Shown here in pieces: positions 49,967-59,165 of a stretch of 64,000 nucleotides of DNA. A program made the translations under genes and the position numbers. The notes below the pieces were generated by a model. The model saw only the letters and a list, made by a program, of their open reading frames with translations. It made no database searches and had not been told where the DNA came from. How positions within the stretch are numbered: position 1 is the first letter of the stretch; each line of letters begins with the position of its first letter. This DNA is from an uncultured Robinsoniella sp. (GTDB lineage: Bacteria > Bacillota > Clostridia > Lachnospirales > Lachnospiraceae). Where the stretch lies: contig UQCR01000013.1 in NCBI GenBank assembly GCA_900539655.1, positions 24,704-88,703 of the forward strand, in the 5' to 3' direction.

Positions 49967-51811
49967 TCAACCTGCCGTTTTTACATCCTGTTTTAAATTT
50001 TCCAGAAAAACAGATGGCTGCAGATTTTTTCCATATCGTTCCCGGATGGAATACATATGGAGATGTTCCTTTGCCCTGGTCATTCCTACATAGAACATAC
50101 GCCGTTCTTCCTGCATATCCGCATCCAGTATGGCCTTACGGTGAGGAATGATGCCCTCATTAATATCAATAATGAACACATTGGCAAATTCCAGTCCCTT
50201 GGAACTGTGCAGTGTGGTGAAAGTGACAGCATTGGATATTTTGTTCTTCTCTTTTGCCTGATCATTCAAGGCCTTTGTATATTCTTCGATATGGGCAAAC
50301 CAGGCTTCGAAGGTCTTAAAGTCTTTTGCACCTTCCTGCATTTCATTTAAAACTTCATACAGGTCTTCTGCTTTTATCTTCCGGAAATCCGCATATTCAT
50401 TCAGATATGCTTCATACCCGATTCCATGGCGTATAAAATTAATTGCTGCGTAAGGCGTCATCCGCTTTAGGATATTCAGCTGATATTCAAGCTGTTCAAT
50501 CCGCTCTACCACCCAGTGTTTATCTTCGTAGTATTTTTTCAGATTCTCTAATGATACCTGTGCTTCATCTACACATTCTCTTCCGATATATCGGTTTGGA
50601 CGGTTCATTACCTGGAGAAATTCACGCCGTTCCCGGCTTCCCAGTGCCAGGTGAATGTAACTGATTACATTTTTAGCAATCCAGTGATCGTAGATATTCG
50701 GCATGCTGTCTCTCATTTTAAAAGGAATGTTGTATTCCATAAATTTCTCAACTAACAGCCTTGCATCCGTATTCGTGCGAAACAAAATGGCAATATCGCT
50801 GTACTGGTAATCTGCTTTGATGTACTCCTGTACTTTTTTAATGATATGGGCACATTCCTGGGGCTGATTGGCAAAAGTATGAAGTTCTATTTTATCACCA
50901 GATTCTTTAACTTCCTTCATGTTCTTCTGAAAACGCATCTGGTTATGGCGGATTACAAGTTCCGCTGCTTTTACAATATTGCCGGTACACCGGAAGTTCT
51001 GATCCAGTAGTATGGTCTTCGTATCTTTGAATTCTTTTGGGAAATTCAGCATAATTTCCGGCTTTGCACCCCGGAACCGGTAAATTGACTGGTCGTCATC
51101 GCCCACAATAAAAATGTTATTTTCCGGAGCTGCCAGCATTTTCACAATTTCATACTGAATTTTATTTATATCCTGAAATTCGTCCACCAATATGTAGCGG
51201 TAACGGTTCTGCCATCCCAGCAGTATGTCAGGGCGCTCTTTTAACAACTGGTAAGTATAAACCAGCATATCATCAAAGTCCAGCCGGTTTTCCTTCTCCA
51301 GACGCTGCTGGTATTTTTGAAAGATATCCCGGAATGCATTTTCCGAGCAGGTGGTTGAATAATAGTGTTCTAATGGTATCTGATCATTTTTCACAAGGCT
51401 GATCTCAGAAATAATATTCCCGATAAATTCCGCCTCATCTTCGATATCCAGGTTCATGCGCTCTGTAATGTCTTTCAGATATTGGTGCTTCAGGTCTTCC
51501 CGGAGAATATTATCTCCCGTAAAATGATAAGCATGCTTTAAGATTCCGAAAAAGATTGCATGGAAGGTTCCAAAAGTAACCTGGGTCTGTTCCTGTTCCA
51601 TTAAACGTAAAAAACGCTGCCGCATTTCCTGTGCCGCCGCTTTTGTAAAAGTAATGACCAGTATTTCCATGGGATTTATCCCATAGTTCTGGATCAGATA
51701 TTTTGTCCGCTCTGTGATTACGGTCGTTTTTCCGGAACCGGGTCCGGCGAGTACGATCATGGGACCATCTTTGTGGGTAATCGCCCGCGACTGAGCCTTA
51801 GTAAAACTCAT
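49967..51811 (-). CDS. UvrD/PcrA-type superfamily 1 DNA helicase
   Basis: ATP-dependent 3'-5' DNA helicase of 614 residues from the ATG at 51811, which has GGAGG eight bases upstream. An ATG 19 codons earlier lacks such a site. Motifs are LAGPGSGKTTVI (Walker A), LVDEFQDINKIQYEI (II), VGDDDQSIYRFRGA (III), FRCTGNIV (IV), TLHSSKGLEF (V) and VGMTRAKEHL (VI). It is shorter than PcrA (about 720-750), with a reduced C-terminal region. It is leftward, downstream of gltX. Confidence 0.9.
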   Translation of the reverse strand: MSFTKAQSRAITHKDGPMIVLAGPGSGKTTVITERTKYLIQNYGINPMEILVITFTKAAAQEMRQRFLRLMEQEQTQVTFGTFHAIFFGILKHAYHFTGDNILREDLKHQYLKDITERMNLDIEDEAEFIGNIISEISLVKNDQIPLEHYYSTTCSENAFRDIFQKYQQRLEKENRLDFDDMLVYTYQLLKERPDILLGWQNRYRYILVDEFQDINKIQYEIVKMLAAPENNIFIVGDDDQSIYRFRGAKPEIMLNFPKEFKDTKTILLDQNFRCTGNIVKAAELVIRHNQMRFQKNMKEVKESGDKIELHTFANQPQECAHIIKKVQEYIKADYQYSDIAILFRTNTDARLLVEKFMEYNIPFKMRDSMPNIYDHWIAKNVISYIHLALGSRERREFLQVMNRPNRYIGRECVDEAQVSLENLKKYYEDKHWVVERIEQLEYQLNILKRMTPYAAINFIRHGIGYEAYLNEYADFRKIKAEDLYEVLNEMQEGAKDFKTFEAWFAHIEEYTKALNDQAKEKNKISNAVTFTTLHSSKGLEFANVFIIDINEGIIPHRKAILDADMQEERRMFYVGMTRAKEHLHMYSIRERYGKNLQPSVFLENLKQDVKTAG

Positions 51812-51869
51812 TCGTATTTCCTCCATTCGCGCAGCCCGTGCGCCTAAAATCTGTTTTATAGCCTTCAAT

Positions 51870-51897
51870 AGGGACGGTGCATGTCTGCACCGCCCCC
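51870..51897 (-). promoter_or_regulatory. Strong GC hairpin between gltX and the helicase gene
   Basis: GGGACGGTGCA and TGCACCGCCCC form a stem of about 11 bp with a tiny loop. No T-run follows, so it is more likely a transcript-stability element or a repeat copy than a terminator. Confidence 0.45.
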
Positions 51898-51976
51898 AGT
51901 GGCTATTCTTTGATGTAGCCTGCTACACCTGCAGAATGGTTCGAATCCCCTGATACGAATATCCTGCGTGATTTAC

Positions 51977-53443
51977 TCAATTATTTGAGCAATGATGTAC
52001 TAGCTTTTCAATTGCAGCTTTGATGCGGGCAACTGATTCATCTTTCCCGATGATTTCCATGATCTCCGTAGCACCTGCCGGAGTCATCTGTTTACCGGAC
52101 ACAGCAGTACGTACCGGCCACATAACATATCCGTTTTTACATCCTTTTTCCGATACATATCCGGAAAGCAGAGCGTATAATGCGTCATTGCTGTAATCAT
52201 CCTGGCTTTCCAAAAGTGGAAGAAGGTCTTTTAGGACTGCTAAAGAAGTCTCTTCATTTGTTTTCATTTTCTTATGTGTGTACATGGCACTGTCGTATTC
52301 CGGAACGGTTTCAAAAAAATCAATTAAATCAGGGATATCCGGAAATACTTCAATTCTGCTCTTTACCATTTCCGTAATCTTTTTTAAATCCAGATCTTTG
52401 GTAATCACCTCTTTGATAAATGGCAAAGCTTTTTCATAGAACACATCAAAATCCATAGCCTTCATGTATTCGCCGTTCATCCATTTTAACTTATTAACAT
52501 CAAAGACAGCCGGTGATTTGCTCATATGGCGGTAATCAAAAGCTTCCACTAATTCCGGAAGGGAAAAGATCTCACGGTTGTCCTGTGGACACCATCCAAG
52601 CAAAGATACATAATTTACAATTGCTTCGCTTAAAAATCCCTGTTCCAGTAAATCCTCATAAGAAGAATGCCCGCTTCTCTTGCTCAACTTTTTATGCTCT
52701 TCATTGGTAATCAGCGGACAGTGTACATATACCGGTACTTCCCAGCCAAATGCCTGATAGAGGCGGTTGTATTTGGGGGCGGAAGACAGATATTCATTTC
52801 CACGGACTACATGTGTAATGCCCATTAAATGGTCGTCTACAACATTTGCAAAGTTATAGGTTGGATATCCGTCGGACTTAATCAGAATCATATCATCCAG
52901 TTCTGAGTTTGGTACTTCAATTGTCCCATAGATTTCATCTTCAAATTTTGTTGTGCCTTCTTTCGGCATATTCTGGCGGATTACATAAGGTACGCCTGCT
53001 GCTAATTTAGCATCAATTTCTTCCTTTGGCAGGTTCAGGCAATGCTTGTCATATACAATGATTTCTTTGCCTGCTACTTCCTGACGTAAAGATTCCAGTC
53101 GTTCTTTATCGCAGAAACAGTAATAAGCCTCCCCTTTTTCAATTAACATTTTAGCGTATTTTAAGTAGATTCCCTGTGCCTGGCGTTCACTCTGCACATA
53201 GGGACCCACACCGCCGTCCTTATCAGGTCCTTCATCATGAACCAGGCCTGTTTTAGCCAGGGTACGGTAAATAATATCCAGAGCGCCTTCCATAAAACGT
53301 TCCTGGTCAGTATCCTCTATTCTAAGCATAAAATCGCCGCCGGCATGCTTTGCAATTAAATATGCGTATAATGCAGTTCTTAAGTTACCTACGTGCATAC
53401 GGCCTGTAGGGCTTGGTGCAAAACGTGTTCTAACTTTACTCAT
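51977..53443 (-). CDS. gltX: Glutamate-tRNA ligase
   Basis: Charges tRNA-Glu (in Firmicutes also tRNA-Gln before amidation). 488 residues, normal length. The N-terminus RFAPSPTGRMHVGNLRTAL contains the HIGH equivalent. The KMSKS loop is KKLSKRSG. An anticodon-binding helical domain forms the C-terminal third. ATG at 53443 with AGGAGG upstream. The gene is separated from the fab cluster by a long palindromic element and a terminator, so it has its own transcript. Confidence 0.96.
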   Translation of the reverse strand: MSKVRTRFAPSPTGRMHVGNLRTALYAYLIAKHAGGDFMLRIEDTDQERFMEGALDIIYRTLAKTGLVHDEGPDKDGGVGPYVQSERQAQGIYLKYAKMLIEKGEAYYCFCDKERLESLRQEVAGKEIIVYDKHCLNLPKEEIDAKLAAGVPYVIRQNMPKEGTTKFEDEIYGTIEVPNSELDDMILIKSDGYPTYNFANVVDDHLMGITHVVRGNEYLSSAPKYNRLYQAFGWEVPVYVHCPLITNEEHKKLSKRSGHSSYEDLLEQGFLSEAIVNYVSLLGWCPQDNREIFSLPELVEAFDYRHMSKSPAVFDVNKLKWMNGEYMKAMDFDVFYEKALPFIKEVITKDLDLKKITEMVKSRIEVFPDIPDLIDFFETVPEYDSAMYTHKKMKTNEETSLAVLKDLLPLLESQDDYSNDALYALLSGYVSEKGCKNGYVMWPVRTAVSGKQMTPAGATEIMEIIGKDESVARIKAAIEKLVHHCSNN

Positions 53444-53489
53444 ATTGATTTTTCTCCTCCTTCTTATATAAATGCTGAATTACAGCCCA

Positions 53490-53651
53490 GAGCGTGTCTG
53501 ACAATTCATTTCCACCATCTGTACGCACCAGTTTGCGGCAGATTCTCCCCGAATTCAGGTTACATAGCCCGCTATGCGCCCTGCATTCGGGACAAATCTA
53601 CCGCAACTGTGACGCAGACCTGGCAGAAAGCAATTTTCAGACACGCTTTAA
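53490..53651. repeat. Long imperfect palindrome (about 160 bases), MITE-like intergenic element
   Basis: AGCGTGTCTGACAATT at the left end is matched by the complement of AATTTTCAGACACGCT at the right. Complementarity continues inward through CAGTTTGCGG / CCGCAACTG, CCGAATTCAG / CTGCATTCGG and the centre TAGCCCGCTA. The whole gap between gltX and the next gene therefore folds into one long hairpin. It encodes no convincing protein. The shape fits a small non-autonomous mobile or REP-type element. Confidence 0.65.
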
Positions 53652-53763
53652 GTCACATTATATACCGAAAGTGGTTTTTATTACAACCTTTATTTTTGAT
53701 AATAGTATAAATTTTGACAGTTACCACTTCAAATCAGGACATAAAGTACCGCATTGCTTGATA

Positions 53764-53798
53764 CCAAAAGAGGACAGTGCCTGCATCGTCACTGTCCA
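53764..53798 (-). terminator. Terminator of the fatty acid synthesis cluster
   Basis: GGACAGTG and CACTGTCC form a perfect 8-bp stem around a 10-base loop, followed by TCTTTT on the leftward transcript, just after the last gene's stop. Confidence 0.8.
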
Positions 53799-53805
53799 AC
53801 TTTAC

Positions 53806-54861
53806 TTATTTCGTTAATTCATCCATAATATCCTTCACATGTTCCAGTTTATTCGCACGATATGCGTTGTCACCGCAAAACAGCAAAGCATCCTCTGTAT
53901 TGCCTTTGGCTGCATTAATCAGTGCTCTGGTAATGCAGTAAGGGATTGTCGCCGGATTGCATCTTTCCAGGCACTGCAGGCATTTTCCACTGAGCCCGAT
54001 GCCAGGCGTTGGATGTTCCATAAAGCCATTGATAATTGCCCTCCCCGGCATGCCAACCGGACTTTTTACGATTGCGATATCTTCCTTTGATGCATTCAGA
54101 TAAGTCTGTTTGTAAGCATCGCTGGCATCACACTCATAGGTTGTAACAAAACGGGTACCCATCTGCACGCCATCGGCTCCAAGCGTCAGCGCATGGTCAA
54201 TATCTGCTCTGTTATAGATTCCTCCGGCAACCACAACGGGTATATGAGTATCATATTTATCGGCATATCCTTTTACAACTTCTATAATGCCCTTAATTTC
54301 TTCTTCATAAACTTCCGGTGTAAAAGCATCCAGCTGATCCGGTGAAAATCCCAGATGGCCTCCGGCTCTTGGTCCTTCGATTACCACCAGGTCAGGGAGA
54401 CGGCCTGATTTACGATCCCACATTTTTAGAATTACGCTGGCGGATTTGATCGTAGAAACGATTGGTGCTATTTTAGTCTTACTGTCTTTTACTAATTCCG
54501 GCAGCATAGTGGGAAGCCCTGCTCCGGAGATAATTAAATCCACACCCGACTTAACCGCAGCTTTTACATACTCAGCATAACGCTTTGTAGCAACCATGAT
54601 ATTGACGCCGATAATGCCGTCCTTTGCTATCTGGCGTGCTTTTTTTATTTCATTGGCAATTGCCTTTAAATTTGCTTCAATAGGATTACTTTCAAATGCT
54701 TCATCCCGATAGCCAATCTGTGCGGTGGAGATAATGCCAACACCGCCACAGGCAGCAACATTTCCCGCCAGTCTGGACAAGCTTACGCCTACGCCCATTC
54801 CTCCCTGGATGATCGGTATTCTAGCTGTTAAATCCCCTATATTTAACGGTTTTAATTCCAT
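53806..54861 (-). CDS. FabK/nitronate monooxygenase-like FMN flavoprotein
   Basis: 351 residues in the FMN-dependent TIM-barrel family that includes enoyl-ACP reductase II and nitronate monooxygenase. Motifs are PIIQGGMGVGVSLSRLAGNVAACGGVGIIS, VNIMVATKRY, VVIEGPRAGGHLGF (catalytic-His region), VVAGGIYNRADIDHALTLGADGVQMGTRFV and a C-terminal cysteine cluster KCLQCLERCNPATIPYC not found in typical FabK. A true FabK lies earlier in the same cluster, so this is a paralogue with perhaps a different substrate. It is the last gene before the terminator. Confidence 0.85.
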   Translation of the reverse strand: MELKPLNIGDLTARIPIIQGGMGVGVSLSRLAGNVAACGGVGIISTAQIGYRDEAFESNPIEANLKAIANEIKKARQIAKDGIIGVNIMVATKRYAEYVKAAVKSGVDLIISGAGLPTMLPELVKDSKTKIAPIVSTIKSASVILKMWDRKSGRLPDLVVIEGPRAGGHLGFSPDQLDAFTPEVYEEEIKGIIEVVKGYADKYDTHIPVVVAGGIYNRADIDHALTLGADGVQMGTRFVTTYECDASDAYKQTYLNASKEDIAIVKSPVGMPGRAIINGFMEHPTPGIGLSGKCLQCLERCNPATIPYCITRALINAAKGNTEDALLFCGDNAYRANKLEHVKDIMDELTK

Positions 54862-54875
54862 TCTTACCTCCTGTA

Positions 54876-54996
54876 TATTGTAAGTTCACCTGCAATATGC
54901 CTGAACAAGCGTAGCGCTTATTCTTCTCATCTTAAGCACTGCTCATTGATTTGGGCCGCGCTGAAGCCGCGGAGCAGATTGCAGGTACTTTGCAAT
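54876..54996. repeat. Inverted-repeat intergenic segment between accDA and the FabK-like gene
   Basis: TATTGTAAGTTCACCTGCAAT at the left is nearly the complement of ATTGCAGGTACTTTGCAATA at the right, about 100 bases apart. Between them are smaller hairpins (AAGCGTAGCGCTT and GCCGCG/CGCGGC). It shares the ATTGCAGG/CCTGCAAT core with the repeats before xth and fabD. No ORF is seen in it. Confidence 0.5.
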
Positions 54997-55011
54997 ACGG
55001 TTGCCTATCTG

Positions 55012-56847
55012 CTACATATTGCGGAAACGCCGGTATCGTTGATCTGCGATTTCTTCTAGCTGTAATTGATTCTGCTCTTCTAAAAATCTGCAGATATTTT
55101 TCTTCATAAACCCTGCTATTTCAGTTATATTATCCATCATAGCCGGTTCCCGTTCCGGTATAATCAATTCAATAATACCAAGTTCCTTTAAATCTTCTGC
55201 TGTTATTTTCATGATTTCGGAAGCTTCCTGGGCACGTTTTCCGTCTTTCCACAGAATGGATGCAAAGCCTTCCGGTGACAGAACCGAATAAGTGGCATTT
55301 TCCATCATCCATACTTCATTTGCAACTGCTAATCCCAGAGCGCCGCCGCTGCCGCCTTCTCCGATCATAATGCTTAAAACCGGAGTTTTTAAAGCAGACA
55401 TTTCCATAAGATTACGGGCAATTGCTTCACCCTGCCCCCGCTCTTCTGCTTCAATTCCACAGGCAGCTCCAGGCGTATCGACAAAATTAATAATGGGACG
55501 GCAAAATTTCTCGGCCTGTTTCATTAATCGAAGTGCTTTCCGATAGCCCTCCGGAGATACCATGCCGAAGTTCCGGGTTATATTGTCTTTGGTATTTTTC
55601 CCCTTCTGCTGTCCGATTACGGTCACCGGCTGTCCGTTCAGGTAAGCGATACCGCCTACAACGGCTCCGTCGTCCCGGAAGTTTCTATCTCCATGAAGTT
55701 CTGTAAAATGTTCAAAAATTTCTTCTATATAATCCAGACTGGTTGGACGTTCTGCCATTCTGGAAATCAGTACCTTTTCCCAGGCTGACTTTTTGTATCC
55801 TTCTCCTGATAAACCGTCATATGCTATATCGGCATCTGCATCGGACAAATCTGATACGTTTTTGTCTTTAAACGTATTCACATCCTTTGTAGAATCAGAT
55901 TCATCATACAAAAGGGATCCAAGTTCTCCTGTTGCTTTATGAAATGATGCAAACCCCTTTCTGTCCTCATGCATGTCAATGAGCATAGCCAGACGCAGTT
56001 TCAGTTCGCTCCGTTCCACAATACCATCTATGATGCCTTTTTCCACCAGAAATTCAGCTCTCTGAAAGCCTTCCGGAAGCTTTTGCCCAATGGTCTGTGC
56101 AATAACTCTTGGACCTGCAAACCCGATTAATGCTCCCGGCTCTGCAAGAATGATATCTCCTAACATTGCAAAGCTGGCAGTTACACCGCCTGTTGTGGGA
56201 TCAGTAAGAACCGGAATATATAGAAGGCCTGCTTCGGAATGGCGCTTAATTGCTGCCGATGTTTTCGCCATCTGCATCAGGGAAACAATTCCTTCCTGCA
56301 TTCTGGCACCGCCGGAACAGCAAAATAAAATGACCGGCAATTTTTCCTCAATCGCCTGTTCGAAGGCGCGGGTTATTTTTTCTCCTACTACATATCCCAT
56401 ACTACTCATTAGGAACCGGGCATCACAGACACCTACTACAGCATCTTTTCCGTAAATCCTGCCTTTGCCGATGGTTACTGCTTCATGCAGATGTGTTTTC
56501 TCCCTTTGTGCTTCCAGTTTTTCCTCATATCCCGGATAATCCAGGGGATTGCGCTGTGGCAGGTCAGTATACCAGGATTCAAACGTACCATGGTCTAAAA
56601 CCATACGCAGCCTGGTCTTCGTTTTAATCCGAAAATAACCGCCGCATTTCGGACATACATAATGATTATCCACTACATCCTGCTTATAGAGCAATTTACC
56701 GCATTTTGGACATTTCACCCAAAGGCCCTCCGGTACACAAGGTGCTGCATCTTCTTCTACGGAAGGTTTTTCTTCCTTCTTAGGTTCATCCAAACGTCCG
56801 ATTGGAATGTAGGAAGTTTTTTTAAACATATCCTTAAGCTTCGACAT
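55012..56847 (-). CDS. accDA: Fused acetyl-CoA carboxylase carboxyltransferase, beta-alpha (AccD-AccA)
   Basis: Transfers the carboxyl group from biotin to acetyl-CoA, making malonyl-CoA. 611 residues. The N-terminal AccD half has the zinc ribbon C46-x2-C49 and C65-x2-C68 and the crotonase-like VGVCDARFLMSSMGYVVGEK and CCSGGARMQEG. After a short linker (about 305-345, DSTKDVNTFKDKN) the AccA half reads LHGDRNFRDDGAVVGGIAYLNGQPVTVIG and GEGGSGGALGLAVANEVWM. Most Firmicutes keep these as two genes. It follows accC by 56 bases. Confidence 0.93.
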   Translation of the reverse strand: MSKLKDMFKKTSYIPIGRLDEPKKEEKPSVEEDAAPCVPEGLWVKCPKCGKLLYKQDVVDNHYVCPKCGGYFRIKTKTRLRMVLDHGTFESWYTDLPQRNPLDYPGYEEKLEAQREKTHLHEAVTIGKGRIYGKDAVVGVCDARFLMSSMGYVVGEKITRAFEQAIEEKLPVILFCCSGGARMQEGIVSLMQMAKTSAAIKRHSEAGLLYIPVLTDPTTGGVTASFAMLGDIILAEPGALIGFAGPRVIAQTIGQKLPEGFQRAEFLVEKGIIDGIVERSELKLRLAMLIDMHEDRKGFASFHKATGELGSLLYDESDSTKDVNTFKDKNVSDLSDADADIAYDGLSGEGYKKSAWEKVLISRMAERPTSLDYIEEIFEHFTELHGDRNFRDDGAVVGGIAYLNGQPVTVIGQQKGKNTKDNITRNFGMVSPEGYRKALRLMKQAEKFCRPIINFVDTPGAACGIEAEERGQGEAIARNLMEMSALKTPVLSIMIGEGGSGGALGLAVANEVWMMENATYSVLSPEGFASILWKDGKRAQEASEIMKITAEDLKELGIIELIIPEREPAMMDNITEIAGFMKKNICRFLEEQNQLQLEEIADQRYRRFRNM

Positions 56848-56903
56848 TTTATACTCTCCTTAACTCAAACACGTTCTGCTGCTGCATATTTACGAAATCA
56901 CTT

Positions 56904-58244
56904 CTATGAAAAATGTTCTTCTATGAAATCAGTCGTGAAATCTCCTGCCTGAAAATCCTCATTATTCAGTATTTCGTACTGAAAATCTACGTTTGTGGTA
57001 ACACCGTCTAAAACCAGCTCTCCTAAAGTGCTTCTCATTTTATCAATCGCAGAAGCTCTGGTTTTGTCATGTACAATTACTTTTGCAATCATCGAGTCAT
57101 AATAAGGAGGAATTTCATATCCGCTGTATACGGCGGTATCTATTCTTACGCCATATCCTCCTGGGAGATGTACTTCATTAATCTTCCCCGGACAGGGCAT
57201 AAAATTTTTCGCAGGATTTTCCGCATTGATTCTGCATTCAATAGCATGACCGTTTAAGGCAATGTCTTCCTGCTTAACACTGAGGGGAAGTCCTGCTGCA
57301 ATATATATCTGTTCTTTGATTAAATCAACCCCGGATACCATTTCAGTTACCGGGTGTTCCACCTGAATACGGGTGTTCATTTCCATGAAATAATAGTTTT
57401 TATTTTTATCCAAAAGGAATTCAATGGTTCCGGCATTTTCATAGGATGCCGCTTTGGCAGCGTGAATGGCTGTCTCACCCATTGCTTTTCGCAATTCAGG
57501 TGTCAGAATGGCACTTGGTGATTCTTCAATGACTTTCTGATGGTGCCTCTGAATAGAACAGTCTCTCTCTCCCAGCTGAACCACATTGCCAAACTTATCG
57601 GCAATGATCTGGAATTCAATGTGCTTTGGATTCTGTACATATTTTTCTATATACATGGTATCATCGCCAAAGCCTCTGACGGATTCCATCTGTGCCGTCT
57701 GAAAATTCTCTGTGAAATCTTCAGATGATTCGGAAATCCTCATCCCTTTTCCACCGCCTCCGGAAGATGCCTTGATCATCACCGGATAACCGATCTCTCC
57801 AGCAATCCGTTTGCCTTCCTCTGCTGTGTAAACCGGTTCCTTTGTACCCGGCACAACAGGTACACCAGCTTTCATCATTGTGGTGCGTGCTTCGGATTTA
57901 TTCCCCATACGGTTAATAACATCAGCACTGGGACCAATAAATGTAATATTGCATTTCTGGCACATTTCTACAAATTTGCTGTTTTCCGAAAGAAAGCCAA
58001 ATCCGGGATGGATTGCATCTGCTTTTGCTGCTATGGTAGCACTTAAAATGCGTTCCATATTCAGATAACTTTCCAGTGAAGAAGCAGGTCCGATGCAAAT
58101 TGCCTCGTCTGCCAGTTGTGTATGAAGGGCTTCCCGGTCCGCCTCAGAATAAACGGCTACCGTTTTGATTCCAAGTTCCCGGCATGCCCGGATAATGCGA
58201 ACGGCAATCTCTCCCCTGTTCGCAATTAATATTTTCTGAAACAT
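56904..58244 (-). CDS. accC: Biotin carboxylase subunit of acetyl-CoA carboxylase
   Basis: ATP-dependent carboxylation of biotin on AccB. 446 residues. The N-terminus is FQKILIANRGEIAVRIIRACRELGI. The ATP-grasp glycine loop is SSGGGGKGMRI, the metal site FMEMNTRIQVEHPVTEMVSG, and the catalytic region RDCSIQRRHQ-like reads GERDCSIQRHHQKV (one residue differs from the common QRRHQ). It starts 8 bases after the fabZ stop. Confidence 0.96.
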   Translation of the reverse strand: MFQKILIANRGEIAVRIIRACRELGIKTVAVYSEADREALHTQLADEAICIGPASSLESYLNMERILSATIAAKADAIHPGFGFLSENSKFVEMCQKCNITFIGPSADVINRMGNKSEARTTMMKAGVPVVPGTKEPVYTAEEGKRIAGEIGYPVMIKASSGGGGKGMRISESSEDFTENFQTAQMESVRGFGDDTMYIEKYVQNPKHIEFQIIADKFGNVVQLGERDCSIQRHHQKVIEESPSAILTPELRKAMGETAIHAAKAASYENAGTIEFLLDKNKNYYFMEMNTRIQVEHPVTEMVSGVDLIKEQIYIAAGLPLSVKQEDIALNGHAIECRINAENPAKNFMPCPGKINEVHLPGGYGVRIDTAVYSGYEIPPYYDSMIAKVIVHDKTRASAIDKMRSTLGELVLDGVTTNVDFQYEILNNEDFQAGDFTTDFIEEHFS

Positions 58245-58252
58245 ACGATCTC

Positions 58253-58678
58253 CTATCCGATTGCAAAAGTCAATTCAGCTATAGCAACTACTTTACCGTC
58301 TACGGTTGCAGTCGCTTTGCCCACACCGATTGGTCCTTTTACCTTAATCATTTCCACTTCCAGCATTAATACATCACCTGGGGTTACTTTTCCTTTGAAT
58401 TTAGCGGAATTGATTGCTCCAAAATAAGCAACCTTGCCTTTATTCTCCGGTACGCTTAAGATGATTACCGCTCCGACCTGAGCCAGGGCTTCAATAGTCA
58501 GCACGCCCGGCATTACCGGCTCCTGGGGGAAATGTCCTGCAAAAAACGGTTCATTGTAGCTTACACACTTTTTACCTACTGCACGCTTTCCCGGTTCTAA
58601 TTCTTCAATGGTATCTATTAATAAAAACGGCTGTCTGTGAGGAATAATCTCCATAATTTCTTTCGTTGATAAAGCCAT
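58253..58678 (-). CDS. fabZ: 3-hydroxyacyl-ACP dehydratase
   Basis: Removes water from 3-hydroxyacyl-ACP in each elongation round. 141 residues, hot-dog fold. Motifs are IIPHRQPFLLIDTI near the start, then AGHFPQEPVMPGVLTIEALAQVGA, which carries the catalytic His and Glu. AGGTAAG lies before the ATG. It is placed between accB and accC. Confidence 0.95.
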   Translation of the reverse strand: MALSTKEIMEIIPHRQPFLLIDTIEELEPGKRAVGKKCVSYNEPFFAGHFPQEPVMPGVLTIEALAQVGAVIILSVPENKGKVAYFGAINSAKFKGKVTPGDVLMLEVEMIKVKGPIGVGKATATVDGKVVAIAELTFAIG

Positions 58679-58705
58679 AATCTTACCTCCAAAGTGTTGT
58701 GTTGT

Positions 58706-59161
58706 TTATCTGATTACAAACAACGGCTGTCCATATTCCACCATTTGCTCATTTTCAATGAGAATCGCTTCAACTACACCGTCAAATTCGCTTTCGATCT
58801 CGTTCATCAGTTTCATTGCTTCTATAATGCCAAGGGTCTGCCCTTTTTTTACCGTATCTCCTACTTTTACAAATGCCGGATTTTCAGGAGAAGCTGCGTT
58901 GTAGAAAGTTCCTACCAATGGTGCTTTAACAGTATTTCCATCGGGTATAGTATCGTTTGGTGATGCCTGAACGGATGCTGCAGCCACAGGAACCTGTGTA
59001 ATTGCCTGCTGTGCCAGCATGCCCTCGGGAACCGTGGTTACCACCACTTCTTTTTGTTTTCTTTTCATGGAGATTTTAAAATCTCCATTGTCAATAGAGA
59101 AATCTGTAAGATCGGTAGAAGCTACTTTATCGATTAAGGTCAATAAATTTTCAAATTCCAT
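58706..59161 (-). CDS. accB: Biotin carboxyl carrier protein of acetyl-CoA carboxylase
   Basis: Carries the biotin that shuttles carboxyl groups between AccC and AccDA. 151 residues: an N-terminal interaction segment (1-35), a Pro/Ala/Val linker (about 45-70), and a biotinyl domain (77-151) with the biotinylated lysine at Lys117 in IIEAMKLMNEI. The start follows the fabF stop by 4 bases. Confidence 0.96.
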   Translation of the reverse strand: MEFENLLTLIDKVASTDLTDFSIDNGDFKISMKRKQKEVVVTTVPEGMLAQQAITQVPVAAASVQASPNDTIPDGNTVKAPLVGTFYNAASPENPAFVKVGDTVKKGQTLGIIEAMKLMNEIESEFDGVVEAILIENEQMVEYGQPLFVIR

Positions 59162-59165
59162 GTGA

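Noticed and set aside
51812..51868. ATG at 51868 as start of the helicase gene
   Set aside because: No ribosome site precedes it, whereas GGAGG precedes the ATG at 51811 and the family N-terminus starts there.
51936..51960. GGTTCGAATCCCC resembles a tRNA T-arm on the plus strand
   Set aside because: No matching acceptor, D-arm or anticodon arm can be folded around it.
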